A DNA stretch of 64,000 bases. Origin: Bacteroidia bacterium. Lineage in GTDB: Bacteria > Bacteroidota > Bacteroidia > B-17B0 > Aurantibacillaceae. Under the pieces are notes generated by a model that worked only from the letters and a program-made list of their open reading frames with translations, did no database searches and was not told the DNA's origin. Positions 8,437 to 16,561 of this stretch are shown here, piece by piece (within the stretch, counting starts at the first letter, position 1; every line of letters starts with the position of its first letter). Both the position numbers and the translations under genes were made by a program. The stretch lies in the NCBI GenBank assembly GCA_022841465.1, contig JALHRL010000005.1, positions 62,001 through 126,000 on the forward strand, given 5' to 3'.

Positions 8437-8462
8437 TAGCAGTTGATTGCTACAATTTGTAG
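8437..8462. promoter_or_regulatory. tandem palindromes upstream of recA (candidate operator)
   Basis: TAGCA-N6-TGCTA at 8437-8452, overlapped by the perfect palindrome CTACAATTTGTAG at 8450-8462. Both are centred in the -33 region of the predicted recA promoter, where a repressor would block RNA polymerase. Neither resembles the well-known LexA boxes of Proteobacteria or Firmicutes. Confidence 0.4.
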
Positions 8463-8612
8463 AATGTGGTTAAATTGCCCTAAAATAAAGGCTTCCGGAG
8501 GGTTAAAAATGTAGAAATTAGGCAAATTTGGCTCGTGTTTTAACCAAATTGACCGGCCTTTTTTTAAAATATGGAACTATATAATCCTTATTCAAAACCT
8601 TATTTAAAATAG

Positions 8613-8788
8613 TTGGGCGCCTTTTCGTGCCTGCCTACCGGACAGGCAGGCTTTCGCTCCAAGCTCCGCAGTCTTTTGCTAATGCGCTAAATCTGTGGTG
8701 GCTTCCTTCGGTCGCCTCCTCGCTTAAGCGCATTTACGCAAAATCCTTGCGGAGGCTTTCCGCTCAATCACGGGCGCAGCATTACGGT
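8613..8788. repeat. GC-rich structured intergenic element
   Basis: A GC-rich island inside an otherwise AT-rich 578-bp gap between recA and the next gene (8320-8897). It begins TTGGGCGCC. It holds a short hairpin GCCTGCCT / AGGCAGGC (8629-8651) and a long imperfect hairpin from 8661 to 8758 built of nested arms: AAGCTCCGCA, TTTTGC and AATGCGC pair with GCGCATT, GCAAAA and TGCGGA(G)GCTT. It has no open frame of note. A second element starting with the same nine bases lies at 16424-16532 in opposite orientation. I recall similar TTGGGCG-type intergenic repeats in other Bacteroidota; copy number cannot be judged here. The rest of the gap holds the recA promoter region and a short AT-rich lead to the next gene. 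Confidence 0.65.
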
Positions 8789-8897
8789 TAAATTCAAAAT
8801 AAGATTAATGCTTTATTTCCATCTATTGAACTCAAATAGGAATTTATTATTCTTTAATTAATAATTTAAAAATGTACCTTGTAGAAATTACTTATAT

Positions 8898-9557
8898 ATG
8901 TGTTTTTCTGCCACCGCAAGTTTTGTTTCTGCCACTATTGTTGGGGCTGTGGGTATACTTTCCCTAAATAAAGTTGAATCTCCAAACCAAAAGTATTTTG
9001 CGGCTATTCCATTGGTTTTTGCGGCTCAGCAACTAGCAGAAGGTTTTGTATGGATTTCGTTTAATAGTGTTGCAACACCACTTTGGCAAAGTATTGCCAT
9101 TAAAGTATTTTTATTTTTTGCCATTGTTGTTTGGCCAATTTTAGTTCCGTATTCTGTTTGGAAATTTGAGGAAAATAAAAAACGAAAGCGATTACAGTTT
9201 ATTCTGTTAACAATGGGTACTTTATTTTCTGCGATTGGAGCTTGGTATTTGTTTAATTATACTTCCACTGCCACTATTACTGGGCATCATGTTTATTACG
9301 AGCTTAATTTTCCTTTGTATAATTCCCTTTTTGTTGCAGTATTTTATTTAGGAGCAACGGTTATTTCGTTACTGGTATCATCACGAAAATGGATTCCTGT
9401 ATTAGGAATATTAATTTTAACTTCTTACTTAGTAACTAATTTTTATTATAAAGATTATTTAATTTCCGTATGGTGTTTTTTTGCGGCGGTTTTAAGCGGA
9501 TTAATCTATTTAATGATAACACATAAAATAAAAGTATTTGAACCAAAAACAACTTAA
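8898..9557 (+). CDS. DUF6629-like integral membrane protein
   Basis: 219 residues, highly hydrophobic with about six or seven membrane segments. It opens MCFSATASFVSATIVGAVGI, the typical start of the DUF6629 family, and has QQLAEGFVWISF followed by the WPILVPYSVW segment. Function of the family is unknown. The gene follows the GC-rich element and is convergent with the next gene, overlapping it by 4 bp at the stop codons. A TACCTTG sequence about 15-20 bp before the ATG may be a -7 element. Confidence 0.85.
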   Translation: MCFSATASFVSATIVGAVGILSLNKVESPNQKYFAAIPLVFAAQQLAEGFVWISFNSVATPLWQSIAIKVFLFFAIVVWPILVPYSVWKFEENKKRKRLQFILLTMGTLFSAIGAWYLFNYTSTATITGHHVYYELNFPLYNSLFVAVFYLGATVISLLVSSRKWIPVLGILILTSYLVTNFYYKDYLISVWCFFAAVLSGLIYLMITHKIKVFEPKTT

Positions 9558-12019
9558 TTCAATTTTTTATCTATTCTGCTTTTTTCAGAATCATTTCCTT
9601 CAACCTGACGTTTTTGAACTTTTATTTTCCCAAATTTATATCTTAAAAACACCCAAACTCTTCTAGTGTCAAAGGGATTTCTAAAATCCAAATTCATGTT
9701 TTGAAAATTTGCAGTAAGGTGCTCCACATTTTTATAAAACACATCAAACATGGTAACATTAAGACTTAATTTATCTTTAAAGAAATTTTTTCTTAATCCA
9801 ATATCTAAGGCCCATTTACTTTTGTTTTGAAATACACCATAAGCGGTTGGTCCGGCATAAAACATTGTTACTTGCAATTTTATATCTTTTGGTAAAGAAA
9901 AATCGTTATTTGTCCAGATGTTATAGTCGTGAACTGGTCTTTCAAAGTTTGAGCCATTTAAAATCCCTTGAAAGTGCATAAATCCTGTATAGGCATTCAT
10001 GCTTAAATTCCACCATTTTTTAATTTGTTTTTGAATGTAAACACTTCCCCAAATGTGATAATTATTTCCATCCATATTAGTGGCAGTAGTAACTGTTTCT
10101 TTGGTACTATCAATTTGGTAATCGTAGTGTAACATAAAATCTTTTGCTCTTACATAGGTTAGGCTAGTGTAAATAGTATGTTTAAAACCGTGGGTAAATG
10201 AAAAGTTTAAATTTTTCTGAGGAATTAAATAAGGATTTCCTGTAGAAATGGAATAATTATCCTGGTAAGAGCGGTAAGGATTTAAATCTTGATAGCCAGG
10301 TCTGAATATTCTTCTTGAAATTTTAAATTGATAGCTGTTGTTTTTTTCGTTGTGATCTATTGAAAAATTAGGAAACAAATTGGTGTAATTTCTTTTTAAT
10401 TTAAAATCAGATTCTAAATCTGCCGCATCAACAACGGTATTTTCGGCTCTTAAGCCTAATCTTATTCCAGTTTTTTTAAATTGTTTATTAATACTCAGGT
10501 AACCTGCATAAATGGTTTCGGCATATTTATAGTTGTTAGATGCAAGCGTATCTAACACATAATTACTTGTTGCAGGATTTTGTTTTTCAAACTGAAAACG
10601 ATTTTTGTTATTTACAAAAGTGGCTTTGGCACCGGTTTCAATATTAAAAGTTTTGCTAAAGTATTTTTTATAATCTATGTTTTGGGTTAAAATATTTATG
10701 TCGGTAACGTGTTCGCTTTTAAAACGGTTGTTTGGTAAAACAAGGTTGTTGTTTACATCATAAAATCCGTTATCGCTAAACGAACTTTTGGTCCCTTTAA
10801 AATTAGAATAATCGGTAGCGGCGTTTAATACTGAGCCGAGCGAATCGAATTTATGTTCAAAATTTAAATTGTAATTGGGGTTACTCCATTTATCTGTAAC
10901 ATTTACATCAAATAAGGTGTAATTAAAACCAACATCGTTGTAGCCGCTTACTCTGTTAATTCCTCTGTCCCACATGGGTGTAGAGCCCGGGCCTCCTGTT
11001 GCAAAAAACCCAATGGTTGTTTTATCGGTAACAAACCAATCGGCTCCTAAACGGTAGTAAAAAGAGCGTTGGTAATTGGTTTGTTCGCCATCTTCATTCA
11101 GGTAGGTTTTATTGCCATTAAATGTTACAATTTTATTAAAGTAGTAACTGCGGTAAAAATCTCTGTGTCCGTATCCGGCACTGCTAAACAGGGTAAACTT
11201 TTTTCCTTTGTAGTTTAATGAGCCATCTGTACCGCCTCTGTATACAACACCTTTACTTACTCCTGCACTAATATCTCCGCTAAAGCCTGTAATTTTTATT
11301 TTTTTTGTAAGGATGTTTATCATTCCTCCGGTTCCTTCGGCATCATATTTTACCGATGGGTCGTTCATAATTTCTATTTTAGAAATATTCTCTGCGCTCA
11401 TGCTCATTAGTATAGAGGTGAGCTGTGCACTTGAAAGACGCTGAATTCTACCGTCAATTAAAATTCTTACATTTTGTTTACCGTTTAAAAAAATATTATT
11501 TTGATTATCTACAAACACACCGGGCAATCTTTTTAATAAATCAAAAACGGTATTACCGGCACTAAGCGGACTATCTTCTACATTCATTACAATATTTCCA
11601 TCTTTAAATTCTATGGTTTGTTTTACTGCATTTACCGAAACCTCGTTTAAATTTATGGCACTGTTATTTAAAACAATTTTATCGAGTCTTATTTTAGAAG
11701 AAGAATCAACAGAAAAAGGAGTTGTACAATAAACAGAATAGCCAACAGATGTAGCTTTAATAAAATAATTGCCCGATGGAATTTTTTCGAAAATAAATTC
11801 CCCGTTTTCTGAGCTAACGTTTCCTTTTACAATAGAACTATCTTTTGCATTTAACAAACCTAAGACACAAAACGGAACGGCTTCTCCCTTTGGGTTTTCA
11901 ATTTTACCCTCAATACTATTTTGCGAAAATAAAAAGGCAGGAATTAAAAGAAGGAAAACAAACAAATACAATTTTTGAATGTAGTACGGAAGAAAATAAA
12001 GGAGCTTGCTTATGTACAT
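9554..12019 (-). CDS. TonB-receptor-like outer membrane beta-barrel protein
   Basis: 821 residues. Signal segment to about residue 33 (ending FLFSQ). Residues about 34-120 are a CarboxypepD_reg-like beta-sandwich (IEGKIENPKGEAVPFCVLG). Residues about 125-240 are a plug domain (VFDLLKRLPGVFVDNQ, VRILIDGRIQRLSS, GGMINILTKK). The remainder is an outer-membrane barrel of the OMP_b-brl_3 type with many alternating aromatic strands. Such proteins resemble TonB-dependent receptors and probably take up a ligand, but no TonB box or SusD partner is visible next door, so the substrate is unknown. Monocistronic, between a convergent DUF6629 gene and rpoD. Confidence 0.9.
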   Translation of the reverse strand: MYISKLLYFLPYYIQKLYLFVFLLLIPAFLFSQNSIEGKIENPKGEAVPFCVLGLLNAKDSSIVKGNVSSENGEFIFEKIPSGNYFIKATSVGYSVYCTTPFSVDSSSKIRLDKIVLNNSAINLNEVSVNAVKQTIEFKDGNIVMNVEDSPLSAGNTVFDLLKRLPGVFVDNQNNIFLNGKQNVRILIDGRIQRLSSAQLTSILMSMSAENISKIEIMNDPSVKYDAEGTGGMINILTKKIKITGFSGDISAGVSKGVVYRGGTDGSLNYKGKKFTLFSSAGYGHRDFYRSYYFNKIVTFNGNKTYLNEDGEQTNYQRSFYYRLGADWFVTDKTTIGFFATGGPGSTPMWDRGINRVSGYNDVGFNYTLFDVNVTDKWSNPNYNLNFEHKFDSLGSVLNAATDYSNFKGTKSSFSDNGFYDVNNNLVLPNNRFKSEHVTDINILTQNIDYKKYFSKTFNIETGAKATFVNNKNRFQFEKQNPATSNYVLDTLASNNYKYAETIYAGYLSINKQFKKTGIRLGLRAENTVVDAADLESDFKLKRNYTNLFPNFSIDHNEKNNSYQFKISRRIFRPGYQDLNPYRSYQDNYSISTGNPYLIPQKNLNFSFTHGFKHTIYTSLTYVRAKDFMLHYDYQIDSTKETVTTATNMDGNNYHIWGSVYIQKQIKKWWNLSMNAYTGFMHFQGILNGSNFERPVHDYNIWTNNDFSLPKDIKLQVTMFYAGPTAYGVFQNKSKWALDIGLRKNFFKDKLSLNVTMFDVFYKNVEHLTANFQNMNLDFRNPFDTRRVWVFLRYKFGKIKVQKRQVEGNDSEKSRIDKKLN

Positions 12020-12116
12020 TAAATTAAACTACATATTTACATAAAAATAAATGCTGAATTAGCGTGTAAACGATTACCGGGAATAAAATATTGTATTATT
12101 TAACGTTTATTAAACA

Positions 12117-12145
12117 AAAACCCCCGACGTTTGCCGGGGGTTTAA
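12117..12145 (-). terminator. terminator of rpoD
   Basis: ACCCCCGACG / CGGGGGT-type GC stem around TTTG, reading into TTTTTG on the minus strand. It lies immediately after the rpoD stop codon. Confidence 0.85.
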
Positions 12146-12148
12146 TAA

Positions 12149-13012
12149 TTAACCTAAGTATTGTTGAAGCAATTTGCTTCTGCTACTGTGCCTTAATCTT
12201 CTAATGGCTTTTTCTTTAATTTGACGAACGCGTTCGCGGGTTAAATCAAATTTATCACCAATTTCTTCAAGCGTTAATCCGTGGTTTAAACCAATTCCGA
12301 AGAATAATTTAACTACATCTCTCTCTCTTTCAGTTAAAGTACTTAAAGCGCGATCTATTTCTTTGCTTAAAGATTCGTTCATTAATCCGATATCTGCTTT
12401 TGGCGAATCGTGATTAATTAATACATCTAATAAACTGCTTTCTTCACCATTTGCAAAAGGGGCATCCATACTTACATGGCGTCCGCTTACCTTCATGGTA
12501 TCGCTCACTTTATCAATTGGTAAATCAAGAATTTCAGCTAATTCTTCTGCACTTGGTTCACGTTCAAATTCTTGTTCTAGCTTACTATAAGCTTTATTAA
12601 TTTTATTTAATGAACCTACCTGGTTTAAAGGTAAACGTACAATACGGCTTTGTTCTGCTAAAGCTTGTAAAATACTTTGACGAATCCACCAAACGGCATA
12701 TGAAATAAATTTAAAACCACGTGTTTCATCAAAACGTTTTGCCGCTTTAATTAAACCTAAATTTCCTTCGTTAATCAAATCGGGAAGGCTTAAACCCTGA
12801 TTTTGATATTGTTTTGCAACCGATACCACGAAACGAAGGTTGGCACGGGTAAGTTTTTCTAACGCGCGCTGGTCGCCATCTTTAATCTTTTTTGCTAAAA
12901 TTACTTCTTCTTCGGCGGTGATTAATTCTTCACGGCCTATTTCTTGAAGATATTTATCTAAAGAGGCACTTTCACGGTTAGTGATTGATTTGGTAATTTT
13001 GAGTTGTCTCAT
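12149..13012 (-). CDS. rpoD: primary RNA polymerase sigma factor (sigma-70 family)
   Basis: 287 residues, the short form typical of the Bacteroidota housekeeping sigma, lacking region 1.1. Region 1.2 ([10 protein letters not shown]), region 2 ([38 protein letters not shown] split over residues about 63-102, then [13 protein letters not shown]), region 3 ([12 protein letters not shown]) and region 4 with the helix-turn-helix ([29 protein letters not shown]) are all present. It directs polymerase to promoters with the TAnnTTTG -7 element, many of which are seen in this window. Monocistronic with its own terminator. Confidence 0.97.
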   Translation of the reverse strand: MRQLKITKSITNRESASLDKYLQEIGREELITAEEEVILAKKIKDGDQRALEKLTRANLRFVVSVAKQYQNQGLSLPDLINEGNLGLIKAAKRFDETRGFKFISYAVWWIRQSILQALAEQSRIVRLPLNQVGSLNKINKAYSKLEQEFEREPSAEELAEILDLPIDKVSDTMKVSGRHVSMDAPFANGEESSLLDVLINHDSPKADIGLMNESLSKEIDRALSTLTERERDVVKLFFGIGLNHGLTLEEIGDKFDLTRERVRQIKEKAIRRLRHSSRSKLLQQYLG

Positions 13013-13043
13013 TCTTACGTTAGTTGTGTTGTTGTGTGAATAA

Positions 13044-13051
13044 CAAAATTA
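13044..13051 (-). promoter_or_regulatory. putative -7 promoter element for rpoD
   Basis: Minus strand reads TAATTTTG (TAnnTTTG), 31 bp before the rpoD ATG. Confidence 0.4.
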
Positions 13052-13161
13052 ATTAAAAAAATTGAATTTTTTGGCCATTAATAGACCAAAACCTAATTTA
13101 TAACGAGAAACAAAGGAAAAGGTTTCAGGAAATTATTAAAAGTAATGAGAATTAGCTTGAT

Positions 13162-14250
13162 TTACACGTATTTTTCGCCTTTTTTAACCTTCACATCGTT
13201 TACAAAGTTGCGAATTTGCTGCTCATCTTCTTTTTTACAAACCAGTAAAATATTATCGCTCTCTACCACAATGTAATTTTCTAAACCTTGCAATACCACT
13301 AATTTATCACTTGGCACATGAACGATGCAATTTTTGCTGTCGTATAACATTACATTTTTACCTACTAAAGCATTTTGTTCTTCGTCTTTTGCAATATGGC
13401 CATAAAGGCTGCCCCAGGTGCCTAAATCGCTCCAGCCGATAATGCTTGAACGCACATACACATTTGTGGCTTTTTCCATTATACTGTAATCAATAGAAAT
13501 ATTTTTACAAATGTTATAAGCTTTATTTATAAAGGCCTCTTCACTTGGTGTATTGTAATCAGGTACGCCTTCTTTAAATACATTTGCCAATTCAGGGTCG
13601 TGTTTTTCGGCCGCTTTTAAAATGCTTTTAGTGCTCCAAATAAAAATACCGGAGTTCCATAAAAAGTCGCCGCTATCTACAAAAAACTTAGCCATGTCTT
13701 GGTCGGGCTTTTCGGTAAATGTTTTTACTTTAAAAATTCGTTTGTCTTCTTCTTTTTTATCACTTTCCTTAAACTGAATATAACCGTATCCTGTATCGGG
13801 GCGTGTAGGTTTAATACCAAGTGTAACTAAACAATCTTGTTTTTCTGCTTTTTCAATGCACGATTTAATTGCCTTTACAAATGTTTGACCTTTTTTAATT
13901 AAGTGGTCGCTTGGTGCAACAACGGTAATAGCATTGGGATTTAATTTGTGAATTTTATAAGAGGCGTAAACAATACAAGGTGCTGTATTTTTACGTGAGG
14001 GCTCTTTTATAATGTTTTTTTTAGGAAGTTTAGGAAGTTGTTGAATAACCAAATCTTCATAAATGTTGCTGGTTACAACATAAATATTAGAAGCGGGGCA
14101 AACTTTTAACAATCGCTTAAAGGTTTGTTGGATAAGTGTTTCACCGGTACCTAAAACATCTAAAAATTGTTTAGGATGTTGGGTTGTACTCATTGGCCAA
14201 AAACGCGTACCAACTCCTCCTGCCATGATTATAGCGTAATGGTTGCTCAT
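13162..14250 (-). CDS. manC: mannose-1-phosphate guanylyltransferase
   Basis: Makes GDP-mannose from mannose-1-phosphate and GTP for polysaccharide and GDP-fucose-type sugar synthesis. 362 residues from the ATG at 14250 (MSNHYAIIMAGGVGTRFWP). The frame stays open to a TTG at 14340, but the extra 30 residues have no family match and contain the likely promoter. Motifs: MAGGVGTRFWPMS nucleotide-binding loop, KQFLDVLG, VVAPSDHLI, DTGYGYIQF, TFTEKPD and GWSDLGTWGSL. This is the single-domain type without the phosphomannose isomerase domain of AlgA. It is convergent with nothing nearby and stands as a single gene. Confidence 0.94.
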   Translation of the reverse strand: MSNHYAIIMAGGVGTRFWPMSTTQHPKQFLDVLGTGETLIQQTFKRLLKVCPASNIYVVTSNIYEDLVIQQLPKLPKKNIIKEPSRKNTAPCIVYASYKIHKLNPNAITVVAPSDHLIKKGQTFVKAIKSCIEKAEKQDCLVTLGIKPTRPDTGYGYIQFKESDKKEEDKRIFKVKTFTEKPDQDMAKFFVDSGDFLWNSGIFIWSTKSILKAAEKHDPELANVFKEGVPDYNTPSEEAFINKAYNICKNISIDYSIMEKATNVYVRSSIIGWSDLGTWGSLYGHIAKDEEQNALVGKNVMLYDSKNCIVHVPSDKLVVLQGLENYIVVESDNILLVCKKEDEQQIRNFVNDVKVKKGEKYV

Positions 14251-14261
14251 AATTTCTGTTG

Positions 14262-14269
14262 CAAAAGTA
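14262..14269 (-). promoter_or_regulatory. putative -7 promoter element for manC
   Basis: Minus strand reads TACTTTTG (TAnnTTTG), 11 bp before the ATG at 14250. It supports that start over the upstream TTG. Confidence 0.45.
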
Positions 14270-14431
14270 TGAAATTTGTTGATAAGTGATAATAAATTAT
14301 TGTTATTAAAATAAAAAGCGTACATTTGTGCCCTGTTCAATAAAAGTTTGTTCGCGTTTTTTGTCGGCCATTGTGCATTAACTGCGGAGAATTTTTTGGT
14401 AAGCAGTTAATAATAAACTAAAATCAGTAAA

Positions 14432-16276
14432 ATGACATTTAAAGAGCTTGGGCTTAATGATGCCCTAATGAAAGCTATTGAAGATTTAGGGTTTGAAAAT
14501 CCAACACCTATTCAACAGCAAACAATTCCATTATTAAAATCAAAAGATACCGACCTTGTTGCTTTGGCACAAACCGGTACCGGTAAAACCGCAGCATTTG
14601 GTTTGCCTATTTTAAATAAATTGGATACCAACACAAAAGATACACAAGCATTAATACTATCGCCAACGCGCGAATTGTGTGTGCAAATTACGAACGACTT
14701 AAAAAAATACGCCAAGTATTACAAAGGTTTAATGGTTACATCTGTTTACGGAGGTGCAAGTATTGTAAATCAAATGCGTGATATTAAGCAAGGGTCGCAA
14801 ATAATTGTTGCAACACCGGGCCGTTTGGTTGATTTAATTGAACGCAGAGCTGTTAAATTAAGTACAATTAAAACAATTGTATTAGATGAAGCAGACGAAA
14901 TGTTAAACATGGGTTTTAAAGATAGTTTAGATGCTATTTTAGAACAAACTCCCGAAGGAAAAAATACCTGGTTATTTAGTGCTACTATGCCTCGTGAGGT
15001 AGAGCGTATTGCTAAAAATTACATGAATAATCCGGTAGATATTAGTGCCGGTAAAAAGAATGAAGGTGCTGCAAACATTACACACGTTTATTATTCGGTA
15101 AACTCGCGCGATAGATATTCGGCATTAAAGCGTATTGTAGATTTTTATCCTGAAATTTTTGGTGTTGTGTTTTGTAGAACCAAAGCAGAAACACAAGAAG
15201 TAGCGGATGCTTTAATAAAAGATGGTTACAGTGCAGATGCTTTACACGGAGATTTATCGCAAGGCCAACGTGATTTTGTAATGAAGCGTTTCCGTAATAA
15301 AACATTACAAATGTTGGTTGCTACCGATGTTGCAGCGCGTGGAATTGACGTAAAAGATATTACACATGTTATTAATTATAATTTACCGGAAGATATTGAA
15401 AGTTATACCCACAGAAGCGGTAGAACTGCGCGTGCCGGAAAATCAGGTTTAGCTATTAGTATTATTACAGGAAGAGACAGTGGTAAAATTAAAGACATAG
15501 AGCGCATAATAAACAAAAAATTTGAACGCGGTGTTGTACCTAATGGATTTGATGTTACTGAAAAACAATTGTTCCATTTGGTGAAAAAATTACACGATGT
15601 TTCTGTAAATGATGAGGAAATTGAAAAGTACTTACCTAAAATTTACGAAGAGTTAAAAGATTTATCGAAAGAAGAAATTATTAAACGTTTTATTAGTGAA
15701 GAATTTAATAGATTTTTTGCTTATTACGAAAATGCATCTGATTTAAATTCAGGATCAGAAGGCGGATCGGGTAATAACAAAACTTCACGTTTCTTTATTA
15801 ATTTAGGCCAGTTAGACGGCTTTAACAGAAACAGTTTAAAAGATTTCTTAGCCGAAATTTCAAAAGTACATCCACGTATGATATTTAATGTGGATGTAAA
15901 AGGAAGCTTCTCATTTTTTGAAACAGAAAGCAAATTTGTAGATACCTTTTTAGGTGTAAATAAAGATGATGTGGAATTTAACAACAGAAAAGTTTCTATT
16001 GAAGCAAGTGCTAAACGCATGCGTGATGGAGGAGGAGAAGAAAGAAGAAGCGGTGGAGGCGGATTTAATAAAGGCGGCCGTGGCGGATTTGAAAAAGGAA
16101 GAAGAGAAGGCGGTTCATCAGACAGAAGCGGTAACAGAGGAAAATTTGGTGCTCACAGAGAACGTAAAAGTTCTGGAGGCGACAGATCGGATTCAGGCAG
16201 ACGTTCATTTGATCGTAAAGATTCCGGTGAAAAAAAACAATTCGGTAAAAGTGAATTTAGAAAGAACAAATATTAA
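14432..16276 (+). CDS. deaD: DEAD-box ATP-dependent RNA helicase (DeaD/CsdA type)
   Basis: 614 residues. RNA unwinding in ribosome assembly and cold adaptation is the usual role. Q motif GFENPTPIQQQTIP, motif I AQTGTGKTAAF, Ia PTREL, II DEAD, III SAT, and VI HRSGRTARAGK are intact. After a helical linker with a Ser/Gly patch (about 435-450), residues about 450-530 form a DbpA-like RNA-binding domain (RFFINLGQLDGF). The last 80 residues are an Arg/Gly/Ser/Lys-rich tail with RGG-like clusters (GGGGFNKGGRGGFEKGRR), expected to be disordered and bind RNA. Single gene with its own terminator. Confidence 0.96.
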   Translation: MTFKELGLNDALMKAIEDLGFENPTPIQQQTIPLLKSKDTDLVALAQTGTGKTAAFGLPILNKLDTNTKDTQALILSPTRELCVQITNDLKKYAKYYKGLMVTSVYGGASIVNQMRDIKQGSQIIVATPGRLVDLIERRAVKLSTIKTIVLDEADEMLNMGFKDSLDAILEQTPEGKNTWLFSATMPREVERIAKNYMNNPVDISAGKKNEGAANITHVYYSVNSRDRYSALKRIVDFYPEIFGVVFCRTKAETQEVADALIKDGYSADALHGDLSQGQRDFVMKRFRNKTLQMLVATDVAARGIDVKDITHVINYNLPEDIESYTHRSGRTARAGKSGLAISIITGRDSGKIKDIERIINKKFERGVVPNGFDVTEKQLFHLVKKLHDVSVNDEEIEKYLPKIYEELKDLSKEEIIKRFISEEFNRFFAYYENASDLNSGSEGGSGNNKTSRFFINLGQLDGFNRNSLKDFLAEISKVHPRMIFNVDVKGSFSFFETESKFVDTFLGVNKDDVEFNNRKVSIEASAKRMRDGGGEERRSGGGGFNKGGRGGFEKGRREGGSSDRSGNRGKFGAHRERKSSGGDRSDSGRRSFDRKDSGEKKQFGKSEFRKNKY

Positions 16277-16296
16277 TTAAACTACAATACCAATTA

Positions 16297-16326
16297 AAAA
16301 GCCATTGCATTTGCAATGGCTTTTTT
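16297..16326 (+). terminator. terminator of the DEAD-box helicase gene
   Basis: AAAAGCCATTGCA / TGCAATGGCTTTT stem with T-run; near-perfect and reads in both directions. Confidence 0.9.
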
Positions 16327-16423
16327 GTTTAAAATATTTTTTATAGCATTTAAAGTTTGCATACAAAATGCATTAAGACAAACATTTAGTAAAAGAAGTA
16401 GTTAAAATTGCCTACAAATTAAA

Positions 16424-16532
16424 TCGGAATCCTGCGCCAGGGATGCGAAAGGTTTAGCTCTTTTTTGTGAAGCGGTAGCGTAGCAAAAAAAGCCGAAGCG
16501 AAGCCTGCAGCAGCCCGCCCGGGCGCCCAAAA
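16424..16532. repeat. GC-rich intergenic element, second copy type
   Basis: A GC-rich stretch in AT-rich flanks. Read on the minus strand it begins TTGGGCGCC, identical to the first nine bases of the 8613-8788 element, followed by CGGGCGGGC. It contains a stem made from CTTTTTTG / CAAAAAAG-type arms around a GC loop. No coding frame. Lies between the helicase terminator and the end of the four-gene envelope operon. Confidence 0.55.
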
Positions 16533-16561
16533 AAAACGTAAAAAGATAGTTTAAATTTTCA

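Noticed and set aside
8613-8788. tRNA or rRNA fragment as source of the GC-rich island
   Set aside because: No cloverleaf, no TTCRANY loop and no rRNA signature seen; fold is a long hairpin instead.
14251-14340. Longer form of mannose-1-phosphate guanylyltransferase from TTG 14340
   Set aside because: Added residues do not match the family and a -7 promoter element lies within them.
15966-16280. 104-codon plus-strand frame overlapping the helicase tail
   Set aside because: Arises from low-complexity Gly/Arg/Ser codons in another frame; no start context or homology signs.
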